Notes: a model not told the origin generated them from the sequence alone. A DNA stretch of 64,000 nucleotides from Martinezella dioscoreae (GCF_009176305.1 NZ_BLAJ01000001.1:1178001-1242000), one strand, 5' to 3'; positions 46,579-56,249 are shown, counted from the first letter of the stretch. Program-made: numbers and translations.

Positions 46579-47550
46579 ATGGGGGCTCATATGCGCTTGG
46601 ATATCGATCGAATCGAAACTGCTGCCACAACCATACACTGGGTCTTTCGGCATACACCGCAATACGTCTGCGAAAGTTTGAGCCGGGCGCTGGGCTGCCG
46701 GATTGTCCTCAAGGTCGAAACGATGAATCCTGTGCGCTGCTTCAAGGGGCGTGGCACCGAGATGGTTTTGGCTAGGCTCCAGTCACAAGGCGATACGAAA
46801 TCGGTCGTCTGCGCTAGCGCGGGCAATCTGGGCCAGGCACTCGCCTATGGCGGCCGACTGAGAAGCTTTGACGTCACGGTAACGGCGTCCGTCGCCGCCA
46901 ATGCCCTCAAAGTGGAAAAGATGCGGCTATTCGGAGCAAATGTGGTGTTGGTCGAAGGGGAGATCGAAGCCGCGCTCCAAGCAGCCTCCGATCTCGCCGA
47001 GGAAACGGGTGCCTTCCTCGTGGAGGACAGCAAGAACCTCGATACTTGTGAAGGTGCCGCGACCATCGGGCTCGAGCTTTCCGAATTTCCTCAAGCGCTG
47101 GATGCCGTCTTGGTTTCTCTGGGCGCCGGGGCGATGGCTACCGGTATCGGCTATGTCCTGAAGTGCCGACAGCCAAGTGTGGAGATCATCACAGTCCAGC
47201 CCCGAAATGCACCGGCTATGACTCTTTCCTTCAAGGCCAAGCGGATCGTGGACGCGGGCGCCCCGAACACCATCGCCGATGGCGTGGCCGGGCGCTATGT
47301 GATCCCGGAAGTTCTCGATGATCTATTGGCCGTCGCTGACGACGCTCTTTTGGTCAGCGAGGACAGCATCAAGGAGGGAATGCGACTCCTATACCTGCAT
47401 TCCGGACTTATCGTGGAGCCCGCCGCCGCGCTGGGTGTTGCCGCCATTCTTGAGAATCCACAGCGTTTCGCCAGAAAGACCGTGGCAACCGTTCTCTGCG
47501 GCGGCAATGTGGAACCCAAAGCGTTCGAAGCGTGGATTGGAAAGCCGTAA
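46579..47550 (+). CDS. PLP-dependent threonine/serine dehydratase-like enzyme
   Basis: A 323-residue fold-type II PLP enzyme. PLP lysine in PVRCFKGRGTE (Cys instead of the common Ser before FK), phosphate-binding and substrate loop SAGNLGQALAYGG, and the glycine-rich VSLGAGAMATGIG with C-terminal CGGN. It lacks the regulatory domain of biosynthetic IlvA, so it is more like catabolic threonine dehydratase or a serine/hydroxyaspartate relative. AAGGAAACGC precedes the ATG. It lies near a MocR regulator, which may control it. Confidence 0.85.
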   Translation: MGAHMRLDIDRIETAATTIHWVFRHTPQYVCESLSRALGCRIVLKVETMNPVRCFKGRGTEMVLARLQSQGDTKSVVCASAGNLGQALAYGGRLRSFDVTVTASVAANALKVEKMRLFGANVVLVEGEIEAALQAASDLAEETGAFLVEDSKNLDTCEGAATIGLELSEFPQALDAVLVSLGAGAMATGIGYVLKCRQPSVEIITVQPRNAPAMTLSFKAKRIVDAGAPNTIADGVAGRYVIPEVLDDLLAVADDALLVSEDSIKEGMRLLYLHSGLIVEPAAALGVAAILENPQRFARKTVATVLCGGNVEPKAFEAWIGKP

Positions 47551-47616
47551 AGGTGAGCTTGTTTCGCGCCGAGCGCTACCCTATTCGCTGGCAACAGAAA
47601 GGCGGCGGCGGAACCG

Positions 47617-48024
47617 TTATTGGCAGCCCTTCGCGCCCCCAGCCCAACGGTTGACGTCGCCCGTGATGCGGCCGCCTGACGCACCTGACATCATCGGACC
47701 GAAGGCCTGCAATTGCGCGGGATTGCCTTCCGCTTGCACAACGAGCGATGGCCGGCCGGTCGGATGCTTCTTGTCGACCACGAGGATGCGTGGGCGACCG
47801 GTGAAGGAGTTGAGCTCCGGAGCGAGCTGATAACTCGCGAAAGCCGGGTCCGAAGACTTGAACCAGCAGGTATTGGCATTGAGCATGATGCGCTCCATCG
47901 TCGACAGGGCGCTGTGATCGGTCGCAGTGATGCTCGGCGGACGCGGGCCGCAAGAGGTGACCAACAGCCCAAGCATCGCAATGGCAGCGGCGGAATAAAG
48001 TCCTGTCAGGAGGCGAGGGCGCAT
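47617..48024 (-). CDS. Putative lipoprotein, unknown function
   Basis: A 135-residue protein with a lipoprotein-like signal (AAAIAMLGLLVTSCG, lipobox-type LVTSC). The mature part contains NANTCWFKSSDPAFASYQLAPELNS and a conserved-looking PRILVVDKKHPTGRPSLVVQAEG segment. No named family. It follows purQ on the same strand 120 bp downstream. An internal ATG-ATG gives start 48027 or 48024. Confidence 0.75.
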   Translation of the reverse strand: MRPRLLTGLYSAAAIAMLGLLVTSCGPRPPSITATDHSALSTMERIMLNANTCWFKSSDPAFASYQLAPELNSFTGRPRILVVDKKHPTGRPSLVVQAEGNPAQLQAFGPMMSGASGGRITGDVNRWAGGAKGCQ

Positions 48025-48146
48025 CAATCTCTTTCCAATGAAGCGGTTAGGGCTGGTCTGCTAATGTGTACCGGGCCGCTTTCCGGCGCCCTGCTGTTCT
48101 ATGCAAAGACGCCGATTTTATGGTTCCGATAGTGGATCGGCCGTTA

Positions 48147-48818
48147 TCAGGCTGCGACCACCCCAAGCGCGGAGGCGAAGAGGCCGCGGCCATCGCTGCC
48201 GCCATGGGCTGCCTCGATCAGGTTCTCCGGATGTGGCATCATACCGAGCACATTGCCCTTGGCGTTCATGACGCCGGCAATGTCATTGACGGAGCCGTTG
48301 GGGTTCGTGCCTTCGGCGTAGCGGAAGACCACCTGGCCGTTGTCCTCGATCGCCTTCAGCGTCTCAGCATCGGCGAAATAATTGCCGTCGTGATGTGCGA
48401 CCGGGCTGCGGATGACCTGGCCCTTGGCATAGGCGGCGGTGAAGTCCGTCTCGGCATTGACGACTTCCAGCTTTACTTCGCGGCAGACGAATTTCAGCGA
48501 AGCGTTGCGCATCAGCGCGCCCGGCAGCATGCCGGCTTCGAGCAGGATCTGGAAACCATTGCAAACGCCCAAAACCTTGACGCCCTTGTCGGCCTTGTCC
48601 TTGATCGCCTGCATGATCGGCATGCGGGCCGCAATCGCGCCGCAGCGCAGATAATCGCCGTAAGAGAAGCCGCCGGGAATGACGATCAGGTCGACATCCG
48701 GAATCTCGGTCTCCGTCTGCCAGACCGTTACGGGCGCCTGGCCGGAAATCTTGGTCAGCGCCGCGATCATGTCGCGATCGCGATTGAGGCCTGGAAGTTG
48801 GACGACTGCTGATTTCAT
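48147..48818 (-). CDS. purQ: Phosphoribosylformylglycinamidine synthase, glutaminase subunit PurQ
   Basis: A 223-residue class I glutamine amidotransferase that supplies ammonia to PurL. The catalytic Cys is in [16 protein letters not shown], and the His/Glu pair is in [11 protein letters not shown]. The oxyanion and core region is [15 protein letters not shown]. The ATG at 48818 begins [17 protein letters not shown]; the upstream in-frame extension is spurious. It follows purS. Confidence 0.96.
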   Translation of the reverse strand: MKSAVVQLPGLNRDRDMIAALTKISGQAPVTVWQTETEIPDVDLIVIPGGFSYGDYLRCGAIAARMPIMQAIKDKADKGVKVLGVCNGFQILLEAGMLPGALMRNASLKFVCREVKLEVVNAETDFTAAYAKGQVIRSPVAHHDGNYFADAETLKAIEDNGQVVFRYAEGTNPNGSVNDIAGVMNAKGNVLGMMPHPENLIEAAHGGSDGRGLFASALGVVAA

Positions 48819-48921
48819 GATGCTGGTCCCGCAATAGGCAAAGGGATAATCGCTGGAAGTGCTTCGTGAGCCATACTCCATTGCCTCAGACAAAGGAAGA
48901 ATGGCTCGCGAAAGAGGACAA

Positions 48922-49164
48922 TCAGTCGATCGAAATGCTGAAGTTCTCGATGACCGTATTGGCGAGAAGCTTTTCGCACATGGCCTTGAGATCGGCTTCA
49001 GCCTTGTTCTTGTCGGTGCCTTCAAGCTCGAGATCGAAGACCTTGCCCTGGCGGACCTGATGGACGCCGTCAAAGCCGAGTGCGCCGAGCGCGCCCTCGA
49101 TTGCCTTGCCCTGCGGATCGAGAACGCCGTTCTTCAGCGTGACGGTTACACGAGCCTTGATCAC
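48922..49164 (-). CDS. purS: Phosphoribosylformylglycinamidine synthase subunit PurS
   Basis: An 80-residue small subunit that bridges PurL and Pur[32 protein letters not shown] at the N terminus, split here as [20 protein letters not shown], and a C-terminal [14 protein letters not shown]. It lies 17 bp downstream of purC and 100 bp upstream of purQ, all on the minus strand, in the common purC-purS-purQ order. Confidence 0.95.
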   Translation of the reverse strand: MIKARVTVTLKNGVLDPQGKAIEGALGALGFDGVHQVRQGKVFDLELEGTDKNKAEADLKAMCEKLLANTVIENFSISID

Positions 49165-49181
49165 GATTGTCCTTTCTGAAC

Positions 49182-49946
49182 TTACTTGACGAGAACCGGG
49201 CCTGTGCCGCGCACGGGTTCGTTTTCATTGATGATGCCGAGGCGGCGAGCCACTTCGGAATAGGCTTCGAGCAGGCCGCCCATGTCGCGACGGAAGCGGT
49301 CCTTGTCCATCTTTTCCCGGGTTTCGATATCCCAGAGACGGCAAGAGTCCGGCGAGATTTCGTCGGCGAGGATGATGCGCATCATGTCGCCTTCGAACAG
49401 GCGGCCGCATTCGATCTTGAAGTCGACGAGCTGGATGCCGACGCCGAGGAAAAGACCGGTCATGAAGTCGTTGACGCGGATGGCGAGCGCCATGATGTCA
49501 TCCAGTTCGGCCGGATTGGCCCAGCCGAAGGCGGTGATGTGCTCTTCGGAAACCATAGGGTCTTCGAGCGCGTCGGACTTGTAGTAGAACTCGATGATCG
49601 AACGCGGCAGAACCACGCCTTCCTCGATGCCGAGGCGCTTGGCGAGCGAGCCGGCGGCAACGTTGCGCACGACGATCTCGAGCGGAATCATCTCCACTTC
49701 CTTGATCAGCTGCTCGCGCATGTTGAGGCGGCGGATGAAATGGGTGGGAATGCCGATCTTGTTCAGATGGCTGAAGATATACTCGCAGATGCGATTGTTC
49801 AGTACGCCCTTGCCATCGATGACTTCATGCTTCTTTTTGTTGAAGGCGGTGGCGTCGTCCTTGAAGAACTGGATCAGCGTGCCCGGCTCAGGCCCCTCGT
49901 AAAGGATCTTGGCCTTGCCCTCGTAAATACGGCGGCGACGGTTCAT
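49182..49946 (-). CDS. purC: Phosphoribosylaminoimidazole-succinocarboxamide synthase
   Basis: A 254-residue SAICAR synthetase that joins aspartate to CAIR. It starts [22 protein letters not shown] with the ATP-binding glycine-rich region, and contains the signature pieces [26 protein letters not shown] and [14 protein letters not shown]. The ATG at 49946 is chosen; the upstream extension crosses the promoter. First gene of purCSQ, with a promoter-like block shared with purB about 57 bp upstream. Confidence 0.96.
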   Translation of the reverse strand: MNRRRRIYEGKAKILYEGPEPGTLIQFFKDDATAFNKKKHEVIDGKGVLNNRICEYIFSHLNKIGIPTHFIRRLNMREQLIKEVEMIPLEIVVRNVAAGSLAKRLGIEEGVVLPRSIIEFYYKSDALEDPMVSEEHITAFGWANPAELDDIMALAIRVNDFMTGLFLGVGIQLVDFKIECGRLFEGDMMRIILADEISPDSCRLWDIETREKMDKDRFRRDMGGLLEAYSEVARRLGIINENEPVRGTGPVLVK

Positions 49947-50002
49947 TGGTATTGTTCTCTGTCTTTGGCGCTCATGGGACAGCGCAAGTGGATCGTATGT
50001 GG

Positions 50003-50038
50003 GCGTCCCCATAACGGATAAGAAGCGAATTCACAATC
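50003..50038 (-). promoter_or_regulatory. purC promoter-like block shared with purB
   Basis: Read on the minus strand: ATTGTGAAT, 13 nt, then GTTATGGGGACGCC. The purB upstream block has the same two elements, with the same 13-nt spacing. TTGTGA and TATGGG are 17 nt apart and fit a sigma-70 promoter; the conserved GGGG-x-CGCC just after would lie at the transcription start. Confidence 0.5.
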
Positions 50039-50212
50039 CGCCTGCGCCTCCTTCCTCGGAATTCCGGCCTTGGCGGGGTGCCAACGCAAGATTCGGGGTC
50101 CAGTCATGGCCTGTTTTACAGGCTTTTATCTGTCGATGGAATGAAAGTGCCAGGTACTTCACAGGCTAGTGAGGCGAGGCACGCCTCCATCCATCATCGT
50201 TTATGAATAATA

Positions 50213-50767
50213 CTACGGCTTCAGCTGGCTGAGAAACTTCGAAAAGACCATAGTGCCCTCCGGCCAGGGCCCATGACCGGATTCGGTATTGATATGGCCG
50301 GATTCGCCGGCATCGATCAGCAGCGAGCCCCAGCTGTTGGCAATATCATCCGCATGTTCGTAGCTGCCGAAGGGATCATTGCGGCTTGCGATCGTGATCG
50401 ACGGAAATGGTAGGGGGTCTCGCGGATAGGGGCCGAACGTCATCAGATGTTTCGGCCGGATGGCCGGATTGGCGACATCGGGCGGCGCGACGAAGAAGGC
50501 GCCAGCGACCTTGTTGCGGAAATGCGGGATCGCATGGATCACCGAGGGAACACCGAGCGAATGCGCGACGAGGACGACGGGCTTGTCCGAGGCATTCACT
50601 TCCTCGGCAATGCGGGCCACCCAATCGTCGCGCACGGGCTTCGACCATTCCGCCTGTTCCACGCGCCGTGCGGTCGAGAGCTTCTGCTCCCAGCGCGTCT
50701 GCCAGTGGTCGGGGCCGGAGTTCGTATAGCCGGGGATGATGAGGATGTTTGCGTCGGAAGCTTTCAT
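50213..50767 (-). CDS. RBBP9/YdeN-family serine hydrolase
   Basis: A 184-residue small alpha/beta hydrolase. The N-terminal ILIIPGYTNSGPDHWQTRWE is the family hallmark, the nucleophile Ser is in VLVAHSLGVPSV, the Asp in ASRNDPFGSYEHA, and the His in ESGHINTESGHGPWPEG. The substrate is unknown. The ATG at 50767 fits the family N terminus; the open frame further upstream is not part of it. It is divergent from a DUF2189 gene. Confidence 0.9.
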   Translation of the reverse strand: MKASDANILIIPGYTNSGPDHWQTRWEQKLSTARRVEQAEWSKPVRDDWVARIAEEVNASDKPVVLVAHSLGVPSVIHAIPHFRNKVAGAFFVAPPDVANPAIRPKHLMTFGPYPRDPLPFPSITIASRNDPFGSYEHADDIANSWGSLLIDAGESGHINTESGHGPWPEGTMVFSKFLSQLKP

Positions 50768-50935
50768 GATTTCGCCGATGTGGAAAAGGGGAGCCCAACT
50801 GTCAAGGGAAAAAGGCGACAATTGCGGCAAAATTTGATAGGATTGCTGCTGCCGGTAGCGAATGACGATGTCGGCACCCCGTTTGCCGCCATCTTGCACC
50901 GCTAGCCGAGCACCACGGTTGAGGAGGAGAGCATT

Positions 50936-51736
50936 ATGACGGCCTTTCACGTCATGGCTGGAGCAGACCACACTTTTACGCGCCCCGCCATCCGTAAGAT
51001 CGGTATCGCCGATCTCGTCGACGCCCTGAAGATGGGGCTGGACGATTTCAGCGAAAAGCCATCGCATTATGTGTTTCTGTGCCTGATGTATCCGATTGCC
51101 GGCATTGCGCTGGCGATCTGGAGCACCGACCAGAATCTGCTGCCATTGCTGTTTCCGCTGATGTCCGGTTTCGCTCTGCTCGGGCCGCTGGCCGCAATCG
51201 GCCTCTACGAGATCAGCAGGCGACGGGAAAAGGGGCTGGATACGTCATGGAGCCATGCGTTCGACGTGCGCTTCTCATCGGCCTTGCCGTCGATTATCGT
51301 TGCCGGCCTCATGCTGTTCGGTCTGTTCATCGTCTGGCTCTTCGTGGCGCAGAGCATCTACTTCACCTACTTCGGCGACGGTGTTCCTCCGACGCTTTCA
51401 TCTTTCGTGTCGAGCGTGCTGACGACGCGCGAGGGCATGGCGATGATGCTTTGGGGCGATCTAATCGGCTTCCTCTTCGCTCTCGTCGCGCTGGTGACAA
51501 CGGTCGTTACGTTCCAGCTGCTGCTGGATCGCGACGTCGGTGTCGTCGCCGCGGTCGATGCGAGCATCCGGGCGACGTTGACCAATCCGGTACCGATCGC
51601 GGTCTGGGGCCTGATCGTGACGGCGCTGCTCGTCATCGGCACTATCCCGATCTTTGCCGGACTGGCGGTCGTCATGCCTATTCTCGGTCACGCGTCCTGG
51701 CATCTCTATCGCAAGCTGATTGTGACCGAGAGCTAG
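50936..51736 (+). CDS. DUF2189 integral membrane protein
   Basis: A 266-residue protein with about six transmembrane helices (for example PIAGIALAIWS, PLMSGFALLGPLAAIGLYEI, IIVAGLMLFGLFIVWLFVA). The cytoplasmic start RPAIRKIGIADLVDALKMGLDDF and the RRREKGLDTSW loop are typical of DUF2189, found near cytochrome c oxidase genes in some alphaproteobacteria. Function unknown. A strong ribosome-binding site (GAGGAGGAG) precedes the ATG. Confidence 0.88.
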   Translation: MTAFHVMAGADHTFTRPAIRKIGIADLVDALKMGLDDFSEKPSHYVFLCLMYPIAGIALAIWSTDQNLLPLLFPLMSGFALLGPLAAIGLYEISRRREKGLDTSWSHAFDVRFSSALPSIIVAGLMLFGLFIVWLFVAQSIYFTYFGDGVPPTLSSFVSSVLTTREGMAMMLWGDLIGFLFALVALVTTVVTFQLLLDRDVGVVAAVDASIRATLTNPVPIAVWGLIVTALLVIGTIPIFAGLAVVMPILGHASWHLYRKLIVTES

Positions 51737-51822
51737 ACGAAATCGGCATAGGCCGAAGCCGTCATCATTGGAACCGCGGGGCGGTTTCTTACGTTGATCC
51801 GCATCATCAGGAGATGCGGATC

Positions 51823-52338
51823 ATGACGCGACTTACGCATATTTTCACTCGGTTCGCGGTTGTCGTTTCGGAATGGACCGGCAAACCGGCCATCTTCGTG
51901 CTTGCCCTGTTCTCCGTCGTTCTCTGGGGCGCGACCGGGCCGATCTTCGGCTACTCGGACACATGGCAGCTGGTCATCAATACCAGCACAACGATCGTCA
52001 CCTTCCTGATGGTTTTCCTGCTCCAGAATGCGCAGACGCGCGATACGCGGGCCATCCAGGCCAAGCTCAACGAACTCATCCTGACGAGCGCGGCCGAGAA
52101 CCGCTTTGTCGGGATCGAGAATCTTGACGAAGAGGATCTGAAGCACCTCGACCGGCTGGTCGAAAAGGCGGCAAAGCGCGAACCTGGACAAAGTCAGGGC
52201 AAGGCTGGCGAGAGTATCGAGTATGACCGCGCTATCGCGGCCAAATCCGCCGACAAAGGAAAGAGGCGGCGCGTCAGCCGCACCGCCTCAAGCAAAGCGC
52301 AATCGAAAGCGGGAAATTCTAGCCGAAAACCCGCTTGA
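51823..52338 (+). CDS. Low-affinity iron permease family (PF04120-like) membrane protein
   Basis: A 171-residue protein with two transmembrane helices (AIFVLALFSVVLWGATGP and TIVTFLMVFLLQNAQ) and the family block NTSTTIVTFLMVFLLQNAQTRDTRAIQAKLNEL, split by the helix. The C-terminal 50 residues are Lys/Ser-rich and disordered. AGGAG lies 9 nt before the ATG at 51823. Its 3' end overlaps convergent purB by 20 bp, and the purB terminator lies within it. Iron transport by bacterial members is unproven. Confidence 0.82.
   Translation: MTRLTHIFTRFAVVVSEWTGKPAIFVLALFSVVLWGATGPIFGYSDTWQLVINTSTTIVTFLMVFLLQNAQTRDTRAIQAKLNELILTSAAENRFVGIENLDEEDLKHLDRLVEKAAKREPGQSQGKAGESIEYDRAIAAKSADKGKRRRVSRTASSKAQSKAGNSSRKPA
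52263..52289 (-). terminator. purB terminator inside the opposing gene
   Basis: GAGGCGG (52263-52269) pairs with CCGCCTC (52283-52289). On the minus strand the stem is followed by TTTCCTTT. It therefore would end the purB transcript while lying in the coding region of the convergent iron-permease-family gene. Confidence 0.5.
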
Positions 52339-53620
52339 AGATCGTGTCGACATGCTTGGTGTGATAGCCGAGGTCGAACTTTTCGCGGATATCTGCTTCC
52401 GAAAGGGCGGCGCGCACTTCCTGGTCGGCCAGCAGTTCCTCGAGGAAGTCCTTGCCTTCTTCCCAGACCTTCATGGCATTGCGCTGGACGAGGCGATAGG
52501 AATCCTCGCGGGATACGCCGGCCTGGGTCAGCGCCAGCAGCACGCGCTGCGAATGAACAAGCCCGCGGAACTTGTTCAAGTTCTTCATCATATTGTCCGG
52601 GTAGACCAGAAGCTTGTCGACGACGCTGGTGATGCGGGCCAGCGCGAAATCGAGCGTGACGGTCGCGTCAGGGCCGATCATGCGTTCGACGGAGGAGTGC
52701 GAGATATCGCGCTCGTGCCATAGAGCGACGTTCTCCATGGCCGGGATGGAATAGGAGCGGACCATGCGGGCGAGGCCCGTCAGGTTTTCCGTCAGCACCG
52801 GATTGCGCTTATGCGGCATAGCGGAAGAACCCTTCTGGCCCGGCGAGAAATATTCCTCGGCTTCCAGAACTTCGGTGCGCTGCAGATGGCGGATTTCGGT
52901 GGCGAGACGCTCGATCGAGGAGGCGACGACACCAAGCGTGGCGAAGAACATCGCATGGCGGTCGCGCGGGATGACCTGTGTGGAGACCGGCTCCGGCTTC
53001 AGGCCGAGGGCGGCGGCGACATGTTCCTCGACGCGCGGATCGATGTTGGCAAAGGTGCCGACGGCGCCGGAGATGGCGCAGGTGGCGACTTCCTCGCGCG
53101 CGGCGATCAGGCGCTGCTTGCAGCGCTCGAATTCGGCATAGGCGAGCGCCAGTTTCACGCCGAAGGTGGTGGGCTCGGCATGGATGCCATGCGAACGGCC
53201 GATGGTGACGGTGTCCTTGTGCTCGAAAGCGCGACGCTTCAGGGCCTCCAGCAGCTTGTCGATATCGGCGATGAGCAGGTCGCTGGCGCGCACGAGCTGG
53301 ACATTGAAGCAGGTGTCGAGCACGTCCGAGGAGGTCATGCCCTGATGCACGAAGCGGGCGTCCGGTCCGACGATTTCGGCCAGATGCGTCAGGAAGGCGA
53401 TGACGTCGTGCTTGGTGACGGCCTCGATCTCGTCGATGCGTGCGACGTCGAAAGTGGCCTTGCCGCCTTTTTCCCAGATCGTATCCGCCGCCGATTTCGG
53501 AATGACGCCGAGCGCGGCCAGCGCGTCACAGGCATGGGCCTCGATCTCGAACCAGATACGGAACTTCGTTTCGGGAGACCAGATGGCGACCATTTCCGGT
53601 CGGGAGTAGCGCGGGATCAT
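52319..53620 (-). CDS. purB: Adenylosuccinate lyase
   Basis: A 433-residue fumarase-superfamily lyase acting twice in purine synthesis, on SAICAR and on adenylosuccinate. Conserved parts: MTSSDVLDTCFN, TIGRSHGIHAEPTTFG (catalytic His), and the flexible signature loop GSSAMPHKRNPV with the catalytic Ser. The ATG at 53620 begins MIPRYSRPEMVAIWS; the extension to 53689 crosses the promoter block. Confidence 0.96.
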   Translation of the reverse strand: MIPRYSRPEMVAIWSPETKFRIWFEIEAHACDALAALGVIPKSAADTIWEKGGKATFDVARIDEIEAVTKHDVIAFLTHLAEIVGPDARFVHQGMTSSDVLDTCFNVQLVRASDLLIADIDKLLEALKRRAFEHKDTVTIGRSHGIHAEPTTFGVKLALAYAEFERCKQRLIAAREEVATCAISGAVGTFANIDPRVEEHVAAALGLKPEPVSTQVIPRDRHAMFFATLGVVASSIERLATEIRHLQRTEVLEAEEYFSPGQKGSSAMPHKRNPVLTENLTGLARMVRSYSIPAMENVALWHERDISHSSVERMIGPDATVTLDFALARITSVVDKLLVYPDNMMKNLNKFRGLVHSQRVLLALTQAGVSREDSYRLVQRNAMKVWEEGKDFLEELLADQEVRAALSEADIREKFDLGYHTKHVDTIFKRVFG

Positions 53621-53660
53621 AGGCTCAAAGCTTTCTTGGCTAACGGGACAAGGAGAACTC

Positions 53661-53696
53661 GGCGCCCCCATAACAAAGACGGGCGGCAATCACAAT
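53661..53696 (-). promoter_or_regulatory. purB promoter-like block shared with purC
   Basis: Minus strand: ATTGTGATT, 13 nt, then GTTATGGGGGCGCC, ending 41 bp before the purB ATG. It matches the purC block at 50003-50038 in both elements and exactly in spacing, while the 13-nt spacer differs. This points to a common promoter with conserved start-site sequence. Confidence 0.5.
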
Positions 53697-53725
53697 GTTT
53701 CATGGGCACAATGTTTAGCGGGGCT

Positions 53726-54247
53726 TCAACGCGCCCGTCGCGCAAGATAGGCCGAAACGGCTGTCAGGCATAGCAGGCCGAATGGCAGAAACAGGGTGAG
53801 GCCGAGGACGGCGAACTGGTAGACGGCGCTGGCGCCGGTGAACAGGAACTGGAAGATCCAGATAAGCGAGCCGAATGGCGCGTGCCAGCGCGAATAGAAC
53901 CAGCGATAGTCCATGGCAAAGAGGAGGGCCGTCATGGCAGCGGTGCCGATGGAGAGGGCCAGAAAGAAGGCGGCAAAACGCGCGCTGGTCGGTCGCTGGC
54001 GGGCAAAACGCTGGGTGAGCGGCACGAGGACTGGCCAGGAGAGGGCGCCGCCGAAGAAGTAGACGAGGGTAAGCGCGCCAAGATGGCTGGTCAGAAGACC
54101 GTTCCGCACGTAAAGGGCGGCAAGTGCGGATACGGCCATGACAGAGCCCCAGCCGATTGCACCGCAGGCGATTTCAAGACAATGCGAGGCGACGGTCCGT
54201 ACTCGGCCCGTCGCGATAAAGACATCGGTCGGATTAATTTGATCCAA
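53726..54247 (-). CDS. Membrane protein of unknown function
   Basis: About 173 residues from a TTG at 54247, which overlaps the rpe 3' end by 14 bp. Four hydrophobic segments are visible ([81 protein letters not shown]). No family recognised. The longer open frame lies inside rpe in another frame. It is probably translated together with rpe. Confidence 0.65.
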   Translation of the reverse strand: MDQINPTDVFIATGRVRTVASHCLEIACGAIGWGSVMAVSALAALYVRNGLLTSHLGALTLVYFFGGALSWPVLVPLTQRFARQRPTSARFAAFFLALSIGTAAMTALLFAMDYRWFYSRWHAPFGSLIWIFQFLFTGASAVYQFAVLGLTLFLPFGLLCLTAVSAYLARRAR

Positions 54248-54920
54248 CGCGGCCTCGTTCGGCGGCAGCCCGGAGATCGCCGACCGTCTGACGATAGGCG
54301 TCGACCGATTCGCCCTTGAAGATCGCCGAACCGGCAACGAGGACATTGGCGCCGGAAGCGGTGATCAGAGGGGCTGTTTCAACGGAGACGCCGCCATCAA
54401 CTTCCAGTTCGATCGGACGGTCACCGATCAGGGACTTGGCATTGCGGATTTTATCAGCCATGGCCGGAATGAACTTCTGGCCACCGAAGCCCGGATTGAC
54501 CGACATGATCAAAATCAGGTCGATATCATCGAGCACGTTTTCCAGCACAGAAAGTGGCGTTGCCGGGTTGAGGGTGACGCCGACCTTCTTGCCGAGATGG
54601 CGGATCGTCTGCAGCGAACGATGCAGATGCACGCCGGCTTCGGCATGAACCGTGATGCGGTCGCAGCCGGCCTTGGCGAAGGCTTCCAGATAGGGGTCGG
54701 CCGGCGAAATCATCAGGTGGCAGTCGAAGGTCGCGGTCGTATAGGGGCGTAGTGCCTTGATGACATCGGCGCCGAAGGAGATGTTCGGCACGAAATGGCC
54801 GTCCATGACGTCGAGATGGATCCAGTCGGCACCGGCTTCGGTCACATCCTTGACTTCCTGCCCGAGCTTGGCGAAGTCGGCGGCGAGAATGGAAGGGGCA
54901 ATACGGATCGGCAAGGTCAT
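54234..54920 (-). CDS. rpe: Ribulose-phosphate 3-epimerase
   Basis: A 228-residue TIM-barrel enzyme that interconverts ribulose 5-phosphate and xylulose 5-phosphate in the pentose phosphate pathway and Calvin cycle. Signature pieces: [30 protein letters not shown] (metal Asp and His), [26 protein letters not shown] and [13 protein letters not shown]. Standard length and start. The following membrane-protein gene overlaps its stop. Confidence 0.96.
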   Translation of the reverse strand: MTLPIRIAPSILAADFAKLGQEVKDVTEAGADWIHLDVMDGHFVPNISFGADVIKALRPYTTATFDCHLMISPADPYLEAFAKAGCDRITVHAEAGVHLHRSLQTIRHLGKKVGVTLNPATPLSVLENVLDDIDLILIMSVNPGFGGQKFIPAMADKIRNAKSLIGDRPIELEVDGGVSVETAPLITASGANVLVAGSAIFKGESVDAYRQTVGDLRAAAERGRVGSN

Positions 54921-55001
54921 GGGTAGCTGAGCTCCAACTGATTATTTCGCGCCTGGATTAGCACCGCTATCGCGGGCAAACAACCGCCAGAACGGCTTAC
55001 C

Positions 55002-56081
55002 TCAGTTCGATGGCGTCACCGGCACGAAGCTATTGCCCCGCCACTCCAGCAGGCGATAGGGATTTTCGGTCAATTCGTGGTTCTGTCCGAACGAGATCGG
55101 GCCGATCGCTGTTTGGAAAACTGTCCCCACGAGCTTTTCTGCGACGGGTTTATTGTCCGCCTTGGCGCTGTCGGCTGCCTGGCTGGCAATCTGAGCCGCT
55201 GCCGCGGCCGGCAGAGTATAGCCGTCAGGTTCGGTACCGGCCGCACGCATTGCCTGTACCGTGGGCTGAGCTGCCGGCAGGCTGGCATAGTCGGGCAGAG
55301 CGATTGCCTGCACACCCTCCAGCAAGGGAAGAGGCTGATCTGCGGCACGCATGGCATCGCCGCCCATCAGGGCCAGCGGAATATTCTCGCTCTTAACGTC
55401 GCGCGCGATCACGGCAACATCGCTGCGGTCGCCGCCGATGAAGACGCGTGTCGCACCCGCCTTTTTCAGTCGTCGCACGAGGGCGATCTGTTGATCCTGA
55501 CCGGGGCGATAGGTATCGGTGAAGACCGGTTTTAGCCCCTTTTCCTCGAGCGCGTTGCGGATCGCGCCGACCAGTTCGCGACCGTGTATCGTACCGTCAT
55601 CGATCAGCGCCATCGGTTCCGCGGCCCAATTTTTCAAAATGGTGTCGATCGCCACGGCCGCCTCGGCGCTATCGACCGGCGCGAGGCGAAAGAGCGGCCA
55701 GCCATTCTTCAGCGCGTCTTCCATGAGAATGCGCGAGCGTACGGAAACGGTGATGACAGGAATGCCGGCATCCTTGAGGCGCGGCAGTGCGCCTTCCAGG
55801 GTCTCCGTGCAGAGAAAGCCGATCGCGACTTGTGCTTTGGCGGCTACCAGCGCTTCAGCTGCGGCTCGGCCGCCATCCTCCGTGCAGGGCTCGTTGACCA
55901 CGGTCGCCGTATCCTTTTGGGCCTGGATCGCGAAATTTGCGCCAGCGGTTATCTCTGCCCCGAGCGTCGCGAAATTACCGTCCTGCGGTGCGACCACGCC
56001 GACGTGAATTCCTGCGGCATAGCTGCTGCCGGCTGCCGAAAGCAGCGCAAGCAGGAGCGGAAGGCGACGCAGAACGTTCAT
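55002..56081 (-). CDS. Periplasmic branched-chain-amino-acid-type binding protein
   Basis: A 359-residue type I periplasmic-binding-fold protein with a Sec signal peptide (LPLLLALLSAAGSSYAA). The mature part begins IHVGVVAPQDGNFATLGAEI, and contains two cysteines (EPCTEDGG and FLCTETLEG), typical of LivJ-like ABC receptors. No permease or ATPase genes adjoin it, so it is an orphan receptor. The ligand is unknown. Confidence 0.87.
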   Translation of the reverse strand: MNVLRRLPLLLALLSAAGSSYAAGIHVGVVAPQDGNFATLGAEITAGANFAIQAQKDTATVVNEPCTEDGGRAAAEALVAAKAQVAIGFLCTETLEGALPRLKDAGIPVITVSVRSRILMEDALKNGWPLFRLAPVDSAEAAVAIDTILKNWAAEPMALIDDGTIHGRELVGAIRNALEEKGLKPVFTDTYRPGQDQQIALVRRLKKAGATRVFIGGDRSDVAVIARDVKSENIPLALMGGDAMRAADQPLPLLEGVQAIALPDYASLPAAQPTVQAMRAAGTEPDGYTLPAAAAAQIASQAADSAKADNKPVAEKLVGTVFQTAIGPISFGQNHELTENPYRLLEWRGNSFVPVTPSN

Positions 56082-56249
56082 CGATGGAGTATCCCGGACA
56101 ATTTTCCTGCCCTATTTATCCGTCTGCGGGGCATCGTCAAAGAAAAAGCAGCAAAATCGCTCTGTTTTCAATAATGCTATTGTAGAAAAGCTAACACCTG
56201 ACCGTCATATTGAATGTTAGGCAAGCACGACTCAACAAAGGAGACGGTG

